Of a stretch of DNA of 6,770 nucleotides, positions 5,986-6,770 are shown piece by piece. The stretch is taken from NCBI GenBank assembly GCA_029932035.1, contig JAOZQV010000207.1:1-6770 (forward strand), in the 5' to 3' direction. Under the pieces are notes generated by a model that searched no databases, was not told the DNA's origin, and saw only the letters and a list, made by a program, of their open reading frames with translations. Source of the DNA: Deltaproteobacteria bacterium. GTDB lineage: Bacteria > Desulfobacterota > DSM-4660 > Desulfatiglandales > Desulfatiglandaceae. The position numbers and the translations under genes were made by a program. Numbering within the stretch: the first letter of the stretch is position 1; every line of letters starts with the position of its first letter.

Positions 5986-6770
5986 TAAGTGCAGCTTGCC
6001 AAATTTTTTTTCATCTCTCCTGCTATCAAGATCCAATGAAGTGCCTGCTCCACTCAACCCAACAAACTTTAACCTTAAACCTTCATAGTCGGAAACCATA
6101 TTTTCAAGCTCTGACATTTTTAGACCTTGCCTATATCGTCTGATCAATTTTTTCCCAAATATTGTCTTTAATTTATCCCTTGAACTCTTCCTGTATAGTT
6201 TTCTAAGATTATATGCTTCATCGATCCTTTCTACCGGAATATTCTCTAAATTCGCAAAAGCCATGCTTGTTATCCTGAACCCAACTCTTCCGTCCTCTCG
6301 GATCTCTTCTTCGTCGATGTAATCATTAGGAAATATATTATCCGGCACCATTTTATAAACCGGTCGGGGGAATAACCTGTAATATCTCTTTAACAAGGAC
6401 TCTTTCACAATTGGATATATCCAATCATATTCATTAGATAACTCTCGACATATGCCTATGAATTCGGACACGTCCTCTTCTCTTGTCGTAGGTGAATCCG
6501 AAGTAACAAAAAGGACATATTTTTCTCCGGCATGGTTATAACCAGTCTTTACATTATGCCCGAAACTCTCCTTTTGCTGGATAAGCTCAATATTACTGTC
6601 CCCTGATAATAAACCAGGATCAATTTTTTCCCTCATCTCCTTTTCAGGACCAACAACTATGATTCTGTCTATCTCTTTTGTATTTCTTAGTGTGTTTAAT
6701 ATATATTCTACCATTGGCTTTGGCTTGCCACCTACACCTCTCACGTCCTTTATCATTTTTAGCGATTTAT
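5968..6770 (-). CDS. Nucleotidyltransferase-like (GT-A/MobA-type fold) protein, 5' end outside the window
   Basis: The reading frame stays open to the right edge (first full codon 6768-6766), so 266 C-terminal residues are visible and the N-terminal nucleotide-binding loop is missing. The ATG at 6756 is internal. GVGGKPKPMVEYILNTL resembles the GGKPMVEYVL segment after the signature loop of sugar-phosphate or MobA-type NTP transferases; RIIVVGP and VLFVTSDSPTT follow as beta-strand motifs, the latter with the expected metal-site Asp. Near the end, SLDLDSRRD resembles the family's terminal D-x-D-x-x-x-D pattern. No hexapeptide-repeat domain is present, so this is not a GlmU. The substrate cannot be told. 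The last residues GPYKK and the TAA stop come from the inverted repeat of the MITE-like element; without it the frame would read KLHL then TGA. It lies upstream of glmS, in the same orientation. Confidence 0.68.
   Translation of the reverse strand, partial: KSLKMIKDVRGVGGKPKPMVEYILNTLRNTKEIDRIIVVGPEKEMREKIDPGLLSGDSNIELIQQKESFGHNVKTGYNHAGEKYVLFVTSDSPTTREEDVSEFIGICRELSNEYDWIYPIVKESLLKRYYRLFPRPVYKMVPDNIFPNDYIDEEEIREDGRVGFRITSMAFANLENIPVERIDEAYNLRKLYRKSSRDKLKTIFGKKLIRRYRQGLKMSELENMVSDYEGLRLKFVGLSGAGTSLDLDSRRDEKKFGKLHLGPYKK

Noticed and set aside
5880..6143. Plus-strand open frame of 87 codons spanning the mobile element
   Set aside because: It crosses the inverted repeat into the antisense of the nucleotidyltransferase-like gene and has no convincing ribosome site or family features.
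6754..6756. ATG at 6756 as the true start of the nucleotidyltransferase-like gene
   Set aside because: The frame is open to the edge and the family's nucleotide-binding loop should precede this point, so the gene most likely begins outside the window.
5968..6770. GlmU paired with glmS
   Set aside because: The gene ends without a left-handed beta-helix hexapeptide domain and its motifs fit a generic nucleotidyltransferase.

Overview
All five genes in this window lie on the minus strand, so transcription runs from high to low coordinates. The order is: a nucleotidyltransferase-like gene cut by the right edge, glmS, glnA, a gene for a class II aminoacyl-tRNA-synthetase-like protein resembling archaeal-type asparagine synthetase A, and hisH at the left edge. 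Four of the five concern nitrogen: GlnA makes glutamine, GlmS and HisH spend its amide nitrogen through two unrelated amidotransferase folds, and the AsnA-like protein probably makes asparagine from ammonia.

The host looks like a Gram-negative bacterium of moderate GC, most likely Desulfobacterota or a neighbouring lineage. The clues are a near-consensus sigma-54 promoter, the alpha-type glutamine synthetase beside an AsnRS-derived protein, and short palindromic intergenic repeats of a kind I associate with such genomes. This is a judgement from style; no marker gene is present.

Layout from right to left. 6770-5968 is the C-terminal part of a nucleotidyltransferase-fold protein. Its stop codon and last five residues lie in the terminal inverted repeat of a 202-bp MITE-like element (5784-5985) flanked by a TAA duplication. 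Next come a perfect 22-bp palindrome (5748-5769) and a possible sigma-70 promoter leading into glmS (5591-3765). The 218-bp gap before glnA holds an inverted pair of 14-bp repeats and a -24/-12 promoter. glnA (3546-2218) and the asparagine synthetase-like gene (2184-952) are 33 bp apart and probably co-transcribed. That unit ends near 801-834 at an intrinsic terminator, after a 9-bp tandem repeat that abuts the last stop codon. A hairpin repeat then sits immediately upstream of hisH (643-8).

The best candidates for follow-up are the sigma-54 regulatory region with its paired upstream repeats in front of an adenylylation-site-lacking GlnA, and the MITE-like insertion that appears to have replaced the stop codon of the nucleotidyltransferase gene. 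I see no CRISPR array, tRNA, rRNA, phage gene or obvious defence or toxin-antitoxin system.
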